Shown here: piece by piece, positions 25,910 through 36,501 of the stretch | Layout of the letters: each line of letters opens with the position of its first letter | Numbering within the stretch: the stretch's first letter is position 1 | NCBI GenBank assembly: GCA_029167225.1 | Contig: JARFNK010000012.1 | Span: forward strand, 62,001-126,000 | Direction: 5' to 3' | DNA length: 64,000 nt | Source of the DNA: Sphingobium arseniciresistens | GTDB lineage: Bacteria > Pseudomonadota > Alphaproteobacteria > Sphingomonadales > Sphingomonadaceae | The notes under the pieces: model-generated | What the model was told of the DNA's origin: nothing | What the model saw: only the letters and a program-made list of their open reading frames with translations | Databases searched by the model: none | Program-made: the position numbers and the translations under genes

Positions 25910-27567
25910 TGCGAGAGCCTCAGCGAGCCGATATTGTCGCCGATGTCGCGGAACGCCTTGTTCAACTCGTCCGCATTCGCCGCGCGATAGCCATAGCCGG
26001 CGCCGGAAGAACAGCCTTGCATGTCCGAATTGAGACTGGAGCCAGCACCGAAGGAAATGGCGTAGATGCGCGCATCGGCATTCTTGATGGCCGTGCAGAT
26101 CATGGACAAGCGTTTGCTGTGATTGTCATTGCTGGTCGCCACCGCGCCGTCGCTTGCAACTCGCTTCCAGAATTTTTCCTGGGCATAGGCCGCATAGCCA
26201 TATTGCCCGGTATCCATTTCGCCATCGGTCATGAAAATGACGAACCGGGCGACAGGGAAACTGTGAAAATATTTCGGATTGTCATCCTTCCACAGCCCGG
26301 TGCGGGACAAGAGCCGGCCACCCCAGAGCATGCCGATGTCCAGGAAGGTGCCGCCATTGGCGATGAAGCCATTGTTGAAGGAGAAATAGCTGCTGAATTC
26401 GCTGGCGGACATCTGGTCAAGTTCGCGCATGAATTTGGGGCAGGCATATTGTGCGTCCCCCGTTGCGCTGTCGTCTGCGACGGTCCAGCGGGTTTGGCTG
26501 CTGTTCGGCACGGTATCGAAATTCAGGTCGTTCGTGCCGCTGGGAAGGTTGTTGGGAATGGAATATGATGATGAGGTGGTGATGAGGTTGCTCGTCTGGG
26601 TTTCCTCCACGCAGCCGTCCCAGGTGCTGCCCATCCATGTGCTGTCATGTGAAACGCTGGTGGCCGATGCTGCGCTCGTGCCTGATGATTTGCGATAGGA
26701 ACCGGTGGTGTTGAACCAGTCGCTATGCCGGCTGTAGAGCGTCGTGTCCGCCGGGCCGATGGCTCGGCCGGCATTGACCATTTGCGAAAAAGGCACGATC
26801 GCCCAGCGGATGCGCTTGCGGCTTGCCTCGGTCGCGGTGTTGAACTGCGCTTCGATGACAGACATGGTCGCGTGCAGCGACGTCAATGCGTCGCGTAGCG
26901 CTTGCATACGCGACACGTTCACGCTGTTGCTGGTTTCCTCCTGTACATAGGAAACGACGCGGCCATCGGGCAGCGTCAGTGACTTGCCGGACTTGACCTT
27001 CTTGTCTTCAATCTGGCCGTTGATCCATTGGGAGCAATTGGTTCCGTCGCGTTCGGGCTTGCACGCCATCGACCCGGTATTGTCGAGCACAAGTACGATG
27101 TCGATGTTGGAATAGTCGTCGCGTGCAGTACAGGAAACTCCGATGTCGATTGCCCTCTTGCCGAACAGCTTCATGATCGCCGTAGGGATCGTCGTGGACA
27201 GCGAGAGGTTGATCTGGTCGTTCGTACCAAGCGTAGGGACGACGGTATAGTTCGCCGTTCCCTGATATCCTTGGGGGAAGTTGAACTCGACATATTTTTT
27301 GACTTCGTTGGTGATCTCGGTCGTCACCGTTCCGCCCGCCGGCATTTTCTTGCGACCGGCGAGTACGCCGGCGTCGCATGCCTGCTGCAAGCGGGTTTTG
27401 GTAAGGTAAGCACGACTGAGGTCAAGCCCGCCGCCGATCATTCCGGCCAGTGGAAACATGGCTGCGGCGACGATCACCATGGTATTACCCGTCTGGCTGG
27501 CCAGCAACCGGGCCAGAAACCCCTTTGTTTGTCTTGGCAATTTCGCCATATCGCTGTTCGTCCCCAT
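25906..27567 (-). CDS. TadG-like protein with VWA domain
   Basis: 553 residues from ATG 27567, chosen because a GGGGGGG tract lies about 9 nt upstream; TTG 27585 and ATG 27576 are alternatives. An N-terminal pseudopilin-like membrane segment (GNTMVIVAAAMFPLAGMIGGGLDLSRAYL) is followed by a periplasmic VWA domain with a complete MIDAS motif DNTGSMAC and a later TDGEMDTG. TadG proteins are envelope components of Flp pilus systems. Transcribed first in the three-gene block. Confidence 0.88.
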   Translation of the reverse strand: MGTNSDMAKLPRQTKGFLARLLASQTGNTMVIVAAAMFPLAGMIGGGLDLSRAYLTKTRLQQACDAGVLAGRKKMPAGGTVTTEITNEVKKYVEFNFPQGYQGTANYTVVPTLGTNDQINLSLSTTIPTAIMKLFGKRAIDIGVSCTARDDYSNIDIVLVLDNTGSMACKPERDGTNCSQWINGQIEDKKVKSGKSLTLPDGRVVSYVQEETSNSVNVSRMQALRDALTSLHATMSVIEAQFNTATEASRKRIRWAIVPFSQMVNAGRAIGPADTTLYSRHSDWFNTTGSYRKSSGTSAASATSVSHDSTWMGSTWDGCVEETQTSNLITTSSSYSIPNNLPSGTNDLNFDTVPNSSQTRWTVADDSATGDAQYACPKFMRELDQMSASEFSSYFSFNNGFIANGGTFLDIGMLWGGRLLSRTGLWKDDNPKYFHSFPVARFVIFMTDGEMDTGQYGYAAYAQEKFWKRVASDGAVATSNDNHSKRLSMICTAIKNADARIYAISFGAGSSLNSDMQGCSSGAGYGYRAANADELNKAFRDIGDNIGSLRLSQ

Positions 27568-27693
27568 GATCGGCATCCCCCCCAAGGGACAAGATCAAGT
27601 TTCTCCATGCGCCTGTGATGCTTAGGATGGTTGTAAGAATGATGGTAAACAGGTCGTTTACTGTGGTTGGTAAGGCGTTCTGCGGCTTTCCTG

Positions 27694-28368
27694 ATGTTTG
27701 ACGATGTGACTCCGCTGCAGCGGCTCCTGATCGCCCATGCCGGCCGGGACCGAGATCGCCACATGCTGCTATGGGCCTATGACCGGCGGCTTGCTGACAT
27801 CGTGCGGACCACCAGCGAGCCGATGATCGGCCAGATGCGCCTGACCTGGTGGCATGACGTGATCACCGATCCGCAGAGCGTAAAGGGGCGGGGCGATCCA
27901 CTGATCGAGGCGATGCGGGCAGGCGCTGGCGGCCGCGCGATCGTGGAGGGTCAGGCGCCGCTCATCGCGATGATCGACGGATGGGATGCGATGCTGGAGC
28001 CCATGCCGCTGGATGATGAAGCGCTGGGGGCCTATGCATCGGGTCGGGGCGGCGGGCTGTTCCGCCTGCTGGCCGGAGGGAGTGCCGATGAGGCGTCTGG
28101 CAAATGGCTGGACGATGCCGGCGCGCTATGGGCGCTGTGGGATCTCTCGGCCCATGTGAGTGATGAACGCATAGCGGCGAGGGCGATTGCGCTGGCGCAG
28201 TCCCGTCACGCTGCGCTGGTGGGCGGGCTCTGGCCTCGCGTGCCGGCGCCGCTGCGGATCGTCACGAAGCTGGCGGCAGCGGATGTGATGCGCGGGCGGC
28301 GGGCTCCGGAGGGCATGACTCCGGGCTTGCATGCCCGTTTCCTGCGGATCGCGCTCTTTGGTCGATAA
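27694..28368 (+). CDS. Squalene/phytoene synthase family protein
   Basis: 224 residues from ATG 27694. IGQMRLTWWHDVITD matches the conserved R-x-x-WW region of the trans-isoprenyl diphosphate synthase head-to-head family, but the DxxxD motifs that bind diphosphate-magnesium are not obvious. This fits the divergent alphaproteobacterial members related to the mitochondrial complex I assembly factor NDUFAF6 rather than a true squalene synthase. Divergent from the Tad block. Confidence 0.78.
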   Translation: MFDDVTPLQRLLIAHAGRDRDRHMLLWAYDRRLADIVRTTSEPMIGQMRLTWWHDVITDPQSVKGRGDPLIEAMRAGAGGRAIVEGQAPLIAMIDGWDAMLEPMPLDDEALGAYASGRGGGLFRLLAGGSADEASGKWLDDAGALWALWDLSAHVSDERIAARAIALAQSRHAALVGGLWPRVPAPLRIVTKLAAADVMRGRRAPEGMTPGLHARFLRIALFGR

Positions 28369-28449
28369 GCCCCCTTCGCGCCGAGACATTGTTGGCAGGC
28401 GGGTGATAAGCGGCTAGCTTTGCAGTGTTTTTCAAGGGGGAGGGGCGCC

Positions 28450-28902
28450 ATGGGCAGATCCGTGCTGGGGGCGATCGCGGCCTTGCTGCTCGCAGGTGCG
28501 GGGCTGTTCTGGTGGCAGGGGCGGGCATCCGTCGAGGAACGGCCGCCGGCCAATGCCTTCACCCCGCCGCCGCCCGAAGACCTACCGGAGGGTGATGCCG
28601 ATGCGATAGGCGACGCGCCGCCGATGCCGCCCGAAGCCTCGCCGCAGGACCGGGAGGCGCGGCGCTTCGCCCGCTATGATCGCAACCGGGACGGTGCGAT
28701 CACCCGGATCGAGATGATGGGCAGCCGCGCCCGCGCCTTCAAGAAGCTGGATACCGACGGCAACAACCTGCTCTCCTTCGAGGAGTGGGCCGTTGCGACG
28801 TCGGATCGGTTTTCCGGCGCCGACGCCAATGGCGATGGCCGCCTGACACCAGCGGAGTTCGCGACGACGGCGCCGCCGCGCAAGCCCGCCTGCAAATGCT
28901 GA
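28450..28902 (+). CDS. EF-hand calcium-binding protein, membrane-anchored or secreted
   Basis: 150 residues from ATG 28450, preceded by GGGGGAGGGG. An N-terminal hydrophobic segment (SVLGAIAALLLAGAGLFWW) is followed by a Pro/Glu-rich spacer and three EF-hand loops: DRNRDGAITRIE, DTDGNNLLSFEE and DANGDGRLTPAE. All loops have acidic residues at positions 1, 3, 5 and 12 or close equivalents, so calcium binding is likely. The C-terminus ends CKC. Role unknown; periplasmic location inferred. Confidence 0.85.
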   Translation: MGRSVLGAIAALLLAGAGLFWWQGRASVEERPPANAFTPPPPEDLPEGDADAIGDAPPMPPEASPQDREARRFARYDRNRDGAITRIEMMGSRARAFKKLDTDGNNLLSFEEWAVATSDRFSGADANGDGRLTPAEFATTAPPRKPACKC

Positions 28903-28929
28903 CCGCCCAGGCGTCGGTCAGGCATTGGC

Positions 28930-30273
28930 TCAGGCGTCAGTAAGCGCCGCGCCAGCCATCCAATGACGCAGGTCATCGCGGGCTCGGGACGTCATCGCCT
29001 CCTTGCGCTGCTTCTTGCGCACGTCGCCCATGGGCGGGAACAGGCCGAAATTGACGTTCATCGGCTGGTATGATGCCGCGTCCGCTCCGCCGGTGACATG
29101 GCCCAGCAAAGCGCCGAGCGCGGTCGTGGGCGGCGGGGATGGCAGGGCGGTGCCGGTCAGTTCCGCTACGGCAAAGCGCGCGGCCATCAGCCCGATGGCG
29201 CTGCTTTCCACATAGCCCTCGCACCCGGTGATCTGCCCGGCAAAGCGGATATGCGGCGCGCTCTTCAGGCGCAGTTCCTGGTCCAGCAGCTTGGGGCTCT
29301 GGATGAAGGTATTGCGATGGAGGCCGCCGAGCCGCGCGAACTCCGCCTTTTCAAGGCCGGGGATGGTACGGAACAGTTCAACCTGCGCGGCATGCTTCAG
29401 CTTGGTCTGAAAGCCCACCATGTTCCACAGCGTGCCCAGCGCATTGTCCTGCCGCAGCTGCACCACGGCATAGGGCCAACGGCCAGTGCGCGGATTGTCG
29501 AGGCCGGTCGGCTTCATCGGGCCGAAGCGCAGCGTCTCCGGTCCGCGCGAGGCCATCACCTCGATCGGCATGCAGCCCTCGAAATAGGGGGTATCCTTTT
29601 CCCACTGCTTGAACTCGGTCTTCTCGCCGTCGAGCAGCCCTTGGATGAACGCCTGATATTGCGGCTTGTCCATCGGGCAGTTGATATAGTCCTTGCCGTC
29701 GCCTTCCGGTCCGACCTTGTCCCAGCGGCTCGCCATCCAGCAGATGTCCATGTCGATGCTGTCGCGATGGACGATGGGTGCGATGGCATCGAAAAAGGCG
29801 AGCGCGTCCATGCCGGTGGCGGCGCCGATGCTGCCGGCGAGCGACATGGCGGTGAGCGGCCCCGTCGCCACGATCGTCAGCCCCTCGGTCGGCAGGGTGT
29901 CGATGCGCTCGCGGACGAGGGTGATGTTGGGATGGTCGGCGATGGCCTGCGTCACCCCCGCCGAGAAGATGTCGCGGTCGACCGCGAGCGCCGACCCGGC
30001 CGGCACCTTGGCCTTGTTCGCCTCCGCCATGATGAGCGAGCCGAGGTCGCGCATTTCCTGATGGAGCAGGCCGACGGCATTCTTCTCCGCATCGTCGGAG
30101 CGAAAGCTGTTGGAGCAGACCATTTCGGCAAGCCCGTCGGTCTGGTGCGCGGGTGTCATGTCGCCGCCGCCCCTCATTTCGGAGAGGCGGACTTGGATGC
30201 CGGCCTGCGCCAGCTGCCATGCCGCTTCTGACCCCGCAAGGCCGCCGCCGATGATATGGACCTGATGGCTCAT
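28930..30273 (-). CDS. trmFO: tRNA m5U54 methyltransferase, folate-dependent (TrmFO)
   Basis: 447 residues. The FAD-binding motif [19 protein letters not shown] opens the protein, followed by [11 protein letters not shown] and [14 protein letters not shown], typical of TrmFO (formerly Gid). It transfers a methylene group from 5,10-methylenetetrahydrofolate to U54 of tRNA. Overlaps the upstream DUF952 gene by 4 bp and is convergent with the EF-hand gene. Confidence 0.97.
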   Translation of the reverse strand: MSHQVHIIGGGLAGSEAAWQLAQAGIQVRLSEMRGGGDMTPAHQTDGLAEMVCSNSFRSDDAEKNAVGLLHQEMRDLGSLIMAEANKAKVPAGSALAVDRDIFSAGVTQAIADHPNITLVRERIDTLPTEGLTIVATGPLTAMSLAGSIGAATGMDALAFFDAIAPIVHRDSIDMDICWMASRWDKVGPEGDGKDYINCPMDKPQYQAFIQGLLDGEKTEFKQWEKDTPYFEGCMPIEVMASRGPETLRFGPMKPTGLDNPRTGRWPYAVVQLRQDNALGTLWNMVGFQTKLKHAAQVELFRTIPGLEKAEFARLGGLHRNTFIQSPKLLDQELRLKSAPHIRFAGQITGCEGYVESSAIGLMAARFAVAELTGTALPSPPPTTALGALLGHVTGGADAASYQPMNVNFGLFPPMGDVRKKQRKEAMTSRARDDLRHWMAGAALTDA

Positions 30274-30626
30274 GCCCGGAAACCCGCCGGGAACAGATGC
30301 TGGTCATCGTCGCCGAGGCGCAGCACCGTATGGCTTGTCACCGCCGAAAGCGGCAGCGGAGCGTAGAGATGGGGGAAGAGTTGGCCACCGCGCGAAGTCT
30401 CCCAGCGGACCTCGCCCTCGGCGAAGGTGGCAAGGTCGACCATCGCCAGCACCAGCCGGTCCTGCCCGGCGAAATGCTTGGCCGCGGTCTCGGCGGTCTG
30501 GGCGCGGGTGGACATGTGGATGTAGCCATCCTGCAGGTCGATGGGCGCACCGGCGAAGCTGCCCTCGGCACGCAGCTGTTTCCATTGGGCTTCGGTCAGG
30601 ATCTTGTAGGCGAATAGTTCTGTCAT
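30270..30626 (-). CDS. DUF952 domain-containing protein
   Basis: 118 residues. [41 protein letters not shown] and [13 protein letters not shown] match DUF952, a small cytosolic family that recalls glutathione S-transferase partners but has no proven activity. It precedes trmFO and shares ATGA with it. Confidence 0.9.
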   Translation of the reverse strand: MTELFAYKILTEAQWKQLRAEGSFAGAPIDLQDGYIHMSTRAQTAETAAKHFAGQDRLVLAMVDLATFAEGEVRWETSRGGQLFPHLYAPLPLSAVTSHTVLRLGDDDQHLFPAGFRA

Positions 30627-30709
30627 GCAGACCCGTTAGCCCAAGCGCCGGGGGATGGCCAGTTCCTTGCCCTACGCTTCACCGGTGAACAGGGGCGTGT
30701 CGGGGCACA

Positions 30710-30744
30710 TCGGGGCTGGTGCCGGTGAAAGGCGCCAGCCCCGA
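30710..30744 (-). terminator. Hairpin downstream of gyrA
   Basis: TCGGGGCTGG (30710-30719) and CCAGCCCCGA (30735-30744) form a perfect 10-bp stem just beyond the gyrA stop at 30753. No T tract follows on the minus strand, so it may end transcription inefficiently or protect the 3' end. Confidence 0.6.
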
Positions 30745-30752
30745 CCGAAATA

Positions 30753-33440
30753 TCAGCCCTCGGCGGTCTCGACCGCTTCGGTTTCCTCGCCCTCGTCGCT
30801 TTCCTCGATCCGCGCGGCGCTGACCACATGTTCCTGATCGGCGACGTTGAAGAGACGCACGCCGGCGGAATTGCGGCCGATGACGCGCATCGAGCTGAGC
30901 CCCATGCGGATCAGCTTCGCCTGATCCGTGACCAGCATCAGATGGTCTTCATGCGCCACGGCGAAACTCGCAACGACCGGGCCGTTGCGCCCGATATTGT
31001 CGATATTGGTGATGCCCTGTCCGCCACGCCCGGTCTGGCGATATTCATAGGCGGAGGAGAGCTTGCCATAGCCATTGGCGCAGACGGTGAGGATGAACTG
31101 CTCGGCTTCCTCGAACTGCTTCATCCGTTCCGGGCCGTTGATCGCAGGCGTGTTCTCATTCTCCTTCCACGGCGCAGCGCGCAGATAGTCGTCGCGCTCC
31201 TCCGTGGTCGCCTCGAAGCCACCGAGAATGGAGAGCGAGATCACCTCGTCGCCGTCCTTCAGCGTCATGCCGCGCACGCCGGTCGAGGTGCGGCTCTGGA
31301 ACTCGCGGACGTCGGTGGCGGAGAAGCGGATCGCCTTGCCCTGGCGGGTGGCGAGCAGCACGTCATCGGTCTCGGTGAGCAGTGCCACGCCGACCAGGCG
31401 ATCGGTCGCGTCCTCGTCGAAGCGCATCGCGAACTTGCCGTTGGACGGGATGTTGGCGAAGGCATCCATGCTGTTGCGGCGGACATTGCCATGCGCGGTC
31501 GCGAATACGACGGACAGATCCTTCCAGCTGTCCTCGTCCTCCGGCAGCGCCAGGATCGTACGGATGGTCTCGCCCGGTGCCAGCGGCAGCAGGTTCACCA
31601 TGGGGCGTCCGCGCGTTGCGGGGCCGCCCTCAGGCAGGCGCCACACCTTCAGGCGATAGACCTTGCCATGGGTCGAGAAGAACAGCACCGGCGTATGGGT
31701 GCTGGTGACGAACATCTCGGTGATGGCGTCCTCGTCCTTGGTCGTCATGCCCGAGCGGCCCTTGCCGCCGCGCGCCTGCGCCCGGAAGGTCTCAAGCGGG
31801 GTGCGCTTGATATAGCCCTGATGGGTGACGGTGACGACCATCTCTTCCCGCTCGATCAGGTCTTCGTCGTCGATGCCGTCGGCGGCGGCGGTGATCGTCG
31901 AGCGGCGCGGCGTGGCGAACTCGCTCTCGATCGCCTCGAACTCCTCGCGCATCACGGCGTAGAGCTTCGCGCGGTCGGCCAGGATGGCAAGATATTCGGC
32001 GATGTTGGCGGCAAGGCCGGCCAGCTCGTTGCCGATCTCGTCGCGGCCCAGCGCGGTCAGGCGGTGCAGGCGCAGGTCGAGGATGGCGCGGACCTGCGTG
32101 TCGGACAGGCGATAGATGTCGCCCTCGACCTCGGTTTCGATCGCTTCGACAAGGCGGATGTAGGACACGATCTCCGCGATCGGCCATTCCCGCGCGATGA
32201 GCGCCTCGCGCGCCTCGGCAGGGCTGGACGAGGCACGGATGATCCGCACCACCTCGTCCAGGTTCGTCACCGCGATGACGAGGCCCAGCAAGATGTGCGC
32301 CCGCTCGCGTGCCTTGTTCAGCTCGAACTTGGTGCGGCGGGTGATGACCTCTTCGCGGAACTTGACGAACGCCTCGATGATGTCGCGCAGCGACAGCGTT
32401 TCGGGGCGGCCACCGCGAATGGCGAGCATGTTCGCGGGGAAGCTGCTCTGCGCGGGCGTATGGCGCCACAGCTGGTTGAGCACCACCTCGGGCGTCGCAT
32501 CGCGCTTCAGGTCGATGACGATGCGGACGCCCTCGCGGTTCGATTCGTCGCGAATGTCGCTGACGCCCTCGATCCGCTTGTCCTTGGCGGCCTCGGCGAT
32601 CTTCTCGACCAGGTTGTTCTTGCCGGTCTGATAGGGGATTTCGGTCAGCACGATCGATCGGCGGTCGCCCCGGCCTTCCTCCACCACATGGCGCGAGCGC
32701 ATGATGATGGAGCCGCGCCCGGTATGATAGGCGCTGCGCACGCCCGACTGGCCCAGGATCAGCGCGCCGGTCGGGAAGTCCGGGCCGGGCACGATCTGCA
32801 TCAGTTCTTCAACGGTGATGCCGCCATTGTCCATATAGGCCAGGCAGGCGCGGATCACTTCGCCAAGATTGTGGGGCGGAATGTTGGTCGCCATGCCGAC
32901 GGCGATGCCGCCCGCGCCATTGACCAACAGGTTCGGGAAGCGCGCGGGCAGCACCTGCGGCTCGCTTTCCGACGCGTCATAGTTGGGCGTGAAGTCGACC
33001 GTGTCCTTGTCCAGGTCTTCCAGCAGGGCGTTGGAGACCTTGGCGAGGCGCGCTTCGGTGTAACGCATGGCGGCCGGCATGTCCGGGTCCATCGACCCGA
33101 AATTGCCCTGGCCGTCGATCAGCATGACGCGCATCGACCAGTCCTGCGCCAGGCGGGCGAGGGCCATGTAGATCGCGCTGTCGCCATGCGGGTGATATTT
33201 ACCCATGACATCGCCGACGATGCGGCTGCACTTGCGATAGGGGCGGCCGGCGACATAGCCCGCTTCCTGGCAGGCGAAGAGAATGCGACGGTGTACCGGC
33301 TTCAGCCCGTCGCGGACATCGGGCAGCGCGCGGCTGACGATGACGGACATGGCATAGTCCAGATAGCTCGTCTTCATTTCATCGACGATGCTGATCGGAC
33401 TGATATCAGAAGGGTCGGCGAGGGCGATCTCGTCGGTCAA
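30753..33440 (-). CDS. gyrA: DNA gyrase subunit A
   Basis: 895 residues from TTG 33440, which gives [12 protein letters not shown] and follows AAAGAGAG by 5 nt; GTG 33515 would add 25 unsupported residues. The active-site Tyr is in MRYTEARL (Tyr127), and the C-terminal domain has the GyrA-box ARGGKG, which distinguishes it from ParC. At the quinolone-resistance site the sequence is [12 protein letters not shown]: Ser88 (E. coli Ser83) is kept, but Met92 replaces the E. coli Asp87. A conserved acidic C-terminal tail is present. Confidence 0.97.
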   Translation of the reverse strand: MTDEIALADPSDISPISIVDEMKTSYLDYAMSVIVSRALPDVRDGLKPVHRRILFACQEAGYVAGRPYRKCSRIVGDVMGKYHPHGDSAIYMALARLAQDWSMRVMLIDGQGNFGSMDPDMPAAMRYTEARLAKVSNALLEDLDKDTVDFTPNYDASESEPQVLPARFPNLLVNGAGGIAVGMATNIPPHNLGEVIRACLAYMDNGGITVEELMQIVPGPDFPTGALILGQSGVRSAYHTGRGSIIMRSRHVVEEGRGDRRSIVLTEIPYQTGKNNLVEKIAEAAKDKRIEGVSDIRDESNREGVRIVIDLKRDATPEVVLNQLWRHTPAQSSFPANMLAIRGGRPETLSLRDIIEAFVKFREEVITRRTKFELNKARERAHILLGLVIAVTNLDEVVRIIRASSSPAEAREALIAREWPIAEIVSYIRLVEAIETEVEGDIYRLSDTQVRAILDLRLHRLTALGRDEIGNELAGLAANIAEYLAILADRAKLYAVMREEFEAIESEFATPRRSTITAAADGIDDEDLIEREEMVVTVTHQGYIKRTPLETFRAQARGGKGRSGMTTKDEDAITEMFVTSTHTPVLFFSTHGKVYRLKVWRLPEGGPATRGRPMVNLLPLAPGETIRTILALPEDEDSWKDLSVVFATAHGNVRRNSMDAFANIPSNGKFAMRFDEDATDRLVGVALLTETDDVLLATRQGKAIRFSATDVREFQSRTSTGVRGMTLKDGDEVISLSILGGFEATTEERDDYLRAAPWKENENTPAINGPERMKQFEEAEQFILTVCANGYGKLSSAYEYRQTGRGGQGITNIDNIGRNGPVVASFAVAHEDHLMLVTDQAKLIRMGLSSMRVIGRNSAGVRLFNVADQEHVVSAARIEESDEGEETEAVETAEG

Positions 33441-33770
33441 AGCGACTCTCTTTTCGGGTGATGGTTTGCGTGATCCTGCACTAGCGGAGCGAAAGAGTGA
33501 TGTCACCCCTCGCACGCGCGCACGCGCGCGCAGTTCATGCGGCAGGGGACGGGGCGGGACGGAAGCCGGCGCTGGGCCTGGCTATGCCACCTGGCGTCTG
33601 AAGCGATGCGATAACGCCTTGCAATCTTCAAACTGCCATGACAGCACCTGCAACCGCATCTATATGGCCGTTCAACAGTTATTCACGCGGATATCCTTAG
33701 GCATCGGCAAACGCCGGACCGAGGGGTGCGCTTGTCGGCCTTCCCCCATGGCCCTGTCAGGAGAATGAAT
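33441..33770. other. gyrA / TPR gene divergent intergenic region
   Basis: About 330 bp without a gene between divergent gyrA and the TPR gene. It contains an alternating purine-pyrimidine tract at 33511-33531 (CGCACGCGCGCACGCGCGCG), which can adopt Z-DNA. AGGAG at 33758-33762 is the ribosome binding site of the TPR gene. Confidence 0.6.
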
Positions 33771-35069
33771 ATGCGTTTTGTTTCCCCCGTCGCACTCGGA
33801 TTGATGCTGGGCCTTGCCGGCACCACGATGCTGGCGGCGCCGGCTGCCGTGGCGAAAGAAAAGGAAAAGGCGCCGGCGGAAGCCAAGCGCAACTACAGCA
33901 AGGAACTGATCGCGGCTGTTCAGCCTGTACAGAAGGCGGCGCAGGCCAAGGATTATGCGGGAATGACAGCCGGCATGCCTGCCGTGGAAGCGGCGGTGAA
34001 GACGCCCGACGACAAGTTCATGCTCGGCAATCTCCAGCTGAACCTGGGCATCGGCCAGAATGACAAGGCGATGCAGCGCAAGGGCCTGGAGACGATGCTG
34101 GCGAGCGGTGCCGACCTTGGCGCCGACGGCGCGAAATTCGCCTTTTTCGCGGGCCAGCTTGCGCTTGATGCCAAGGATTATGATCCGGCGATCGCCAACC
34201 TGACCAAGGCGACGGAACAGAACTATCCCGGCAGCAGCACGCCGCTGTTGCTGGCGGAAGCCTATTTCCAGAAGGCGATCTCGCTGTCGGAAAGCGCCAA
34301 GGGCCAGCTGGTGCCCGCGGCCAAGCCCGTCGCGGCGCAGGGACTGCCCTACCTCAAGAAGGCGATCGAGATGGAGAAGGCGGCGGGCACCGCCGTGCCG
34401 GCCACCTGGTACAATCGCGGCTTCACCATGTCCTATCTTGCCGGCACGCCTGACGCGGCCGAATGGAGCAGGCTGAACCTGGCGGCCGACCCGAGCCCGC
34501 GCAACTGGCGGATCATGGTCCGCGGCTATCAGGATTCGCATCCCCAGCTGACCCGCCCTGAATCGCTCGACCTGATGCGCCTGGCGCTGGCGACGGGATC
34601 GCTCGAAAGCGAATATGACTTTGCCGAATATGCCGATGCCGCGCAGCGCTCCGGCCTTCTCGGAGAGGTGAAGGCGGTGATCGAGAAGGGGCGTGCCACC
34701 GGCAAGCTCGCGCCGACCAAGCTGAATGACATCTACACCATCGCTGCCGATGGCGTGGGGCGTGACAAGGCATCGCTGCCGGCGTCGGAAGCGGCGGCCG
34801 GCAAGGCCGCCAATGGCAAGCTCGCATCGACGACGGGCGACGCCTATCTTGGCTATGGCGACTATGCGAAGGCGATCAGCCTCTATCGCCTGGCCCTGCA
34901 GAAGGGCGCGCCCGATGCCAATGAAACCAACACCCATCTGGGTATCGCGCTGGCCCTGAGCGGCGATACGGCCGGTGCGAAGGCGGCGTTCGGCACGGTC
35001 TCGGGCACCGGCGCCCGCAAGGATATCGCCGACATGTGGCTGACCTGGCTGGACCTGAAGAAGTCCTGA
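33771..35069 (+). CDS. Secreted TPR-like repeat protein (paralog 1)
   Basis: 432 residues from ATG 33771, with AGGAG 8 nt upstream. A signal peptide (VALGLMLGLAGTTMLAAPAAVA) precedes a Lys/Glu-rich segment and then about eight tetratricopeptide-like helical pairs (for example LGIGQNDKAMQRKGLETML, YGDYAKAISLYRLALQKG). TPR proteins bind partner proteins; none is indicated. The product is 40 percent or so alike in layout to the next gene, so the two arose by tandem duplication. Confidence 0.82.
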   Translation: MRFVSPVALGLMLGLAGTTMLAAPAAVAKEKEKAPAEAKRNYSKELIAAVQPVQKAAQAKDYAGMTAGMPAVEAAVKTPDDKFMLGNLQLNLGIGQNDKAMQRKGLETMLASGADLGADGAKFAFFAGQLALDAKDYDPAIANLTKATEQNYPGSSTPLLLAEAYFQKAISLSESAKGQLVPAAKPVAAQGLPYLKKAIEMEKAAGTAVPATWYNRGFTMSYLAGTPDAAEWSRLNLAADPSPRNWRIMVRGYQDSHPQLTRPESLDLMRLALATGSLESEYDFAEYADAAQRSGLLGEVKAVIEKGRATGKLAPTKLNDIYTIAADGVGRDKASLPASEAAAGKAANGKLASTTGDAYLGYGDYAKAISLYRLALQKGAPDANETNTHLGIALALSGDTAGAKAAFGTVSGTGARKDIADMWLTWLDLKKS

Positions 35070-35152
35070 GGCGTTTGATTATGGGTGCGCGGGAGCCTAG
35101 CTCCCGCGCACAGTGATTCTGGGTGATGAAAAGCATGAACAGGGGAAGCGGG

Positions 35153-36430
35153 ATGAGGCTCGGTCAGGCACGCAATTTGCTGGTGCTGCCCATGCTGGCA
35201 ACGGCATTGATGGCAGCGCCCGCAGCGCAGGCGAGGAAGGAAAAGGAAAAGGACAGCGGGGTCGTGATGAGCGACACCTTCCGCACGCAGGCGCGAAGCG
35301 CGCGCGGGGCGATCACGTCCGGTGACATCAACGGCGCCAATGCGGCGATCGCGGGTCTCGTGCCGTCCAATGACGTCGAGAAATATGTCGTCGGCAGCCT
35401 GCGTATGGAATTGGCCTCGCGCCGCGGCGATCCGCAGGCGCAGCGCCGTGCGCTGACCGACATTCTGGAGAGCAAGGCCGCCCCCGAAAAGGACGTGCCC
35501 TATCTGCGATTCTTGGCCGGCTATTATTCCTATTTTCTGGGTGAGTTCGACGATGCGATCGCGCAGGTCAACTATGCCCGGCAGCTAGGCTATACCGGCA
35601 TTGATTCGACGATGCTGCTGGCCGACGCGACGCTCAAGAAGGGCAGGCGCGCGGAAGGCATGAAGATCGTCGACCAGGCCTTCGAGCAGCAGCGCGCGAG
35701 CGGCAAGCCCGTTCCGGCTCCGTGGTTCGACAAGGCGGCTGCGTTTTCCTACCAGCTGGGCAGCTGGCCCGATGTCACGCGCTGGTATCAGCAGAAGCTG
35801 GCGCTCTATCCCAGTGCCGGCAACTGGCGCAGCGCGCTGGCCAATACGCTGGCCAACGCCGCGCTCGATCAGCAGGTGAAGCTCGATCTCTACCGACTTC
35901 AGGCCGCGAACGGCGCGATGGCGAGCGAGCGCGATTATCAGGCCTATGCGGTGCTCGCCGCTGGCGCCGGATACAATGCCGAGGCCAAGGCCGTGATCGA
36001 ATCGGGCCGCGCCGATGGTGCGCTCACGCCCACGGAAACGGTGACGGCGGCACTGTTCAAGACTGCGTCGCCCAAGGCCGTGAAGGAAATGGCCGCGCTG
36101 CCCGCACAGGCCGCCAAGGCCGCCAAGGCCGCCAATGGCACCGCCGCGCTTGAGGCTGCGGACGGCTATTTCTCGCTTGGCCAGTATCCCAAGGCGGTCG
36201 AGCAGTACCGGCTTGCCTTGTCGAAGGGTGGGGTGGATGCGGATCGCACCAACAACCGGCTCGGCATCGCGCTGGCGCGGTCTGGCGATCTTGCGGGCGC
36301 GCGCGCCGCACTGGCAGAAGTGAAGGGCGGCCAGTGGGCCGACGTGTCGCGCTTCTGGGCCGTGTGGGTAGACCAGCAGGCGCAGAAGAGCGCCAGCGTC
36401 TCGCCGGTGGCTGCGCCGCCGCAAAGCTGA
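35153..36430 (+). CDS. Secreted TPR-like repeat protein (paralog 2)
   Basis: 425 residues from ATG 35153 (GGGGAAGCGGG upstream); ATG 35135 is an alternative. A signal peptide (LLVLPMLATALMAAPAAQA) is followed by KEKEKD and TPR-like units such as LGQYPKAVEQYRLALSKGGV, which is nearly identical in pattern to the last unit of paralog 1. It starts 84 bp after paralog 1 and is followed by a strong terminator, so the pair forms an operon. Confidence 0.82.
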   Translation: MRLGQARNLLVLPMLATALMAAPAAQARKEKEKDSGVVMSDTFRTQARSARGAITSGDINGANAAIAGLVPSNDVEKYVVGSLRMELASRRGDPQAQRRALTDILESKAAPEKDVPYLRFLAGYYSYFLGEFDDAIAQVNYARQLGYTGIDSTMLLADATLKKGRRAEGMKIVDQAFEQQRASGKPVPAPWFDKAAAFSYQLGSWPDVTRWYQQKLALYPSAGNWRSALANTLANAALDQQVKLDLYRLQAANGAMASERDYQAYAVLAAGAGYNAEAKAVIESGRADGALTPTETVTAALFKTASPKAVKEMAALPAQAAKAAKAANGTAALEAADGYFSLGQYPKAVEQYRLALSKGGVDADRTNNRLGIALARSGDLAGARAALAEVKGGQWADVSRFWAVWVDQQAQKSASVSPVAAPPQS

Positions 36431-36435
36431 ACATG

Positions 36436-36474
36436 AACATGGCGGCGCGCAGGATGTCCGCGCGCCGCCATGTT
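36436..36474 (+). terminator. Terminator of the TPR gene pair
   Basis: AACATGGCGGCGCGC (36436-36450) pairs perfectly over 15 bp with GCGCGCCGCCATGTT (36460-36474) around a 9-nt loop, starting 6 bp after the stop. It also lies at the 3' side of the convergent Lrp-type gene. Confidence 0.85.
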
Positions 36475-36501
36475 TCCGTCGATCGGTCTATCTGGCGCCG
36501 C

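Noticed and set aside
30828-33461. An 877-codon open frame antisense to gyrA
   Set aside because: Shadow frame caused by GC-rich third positions; no domain can be recognised.
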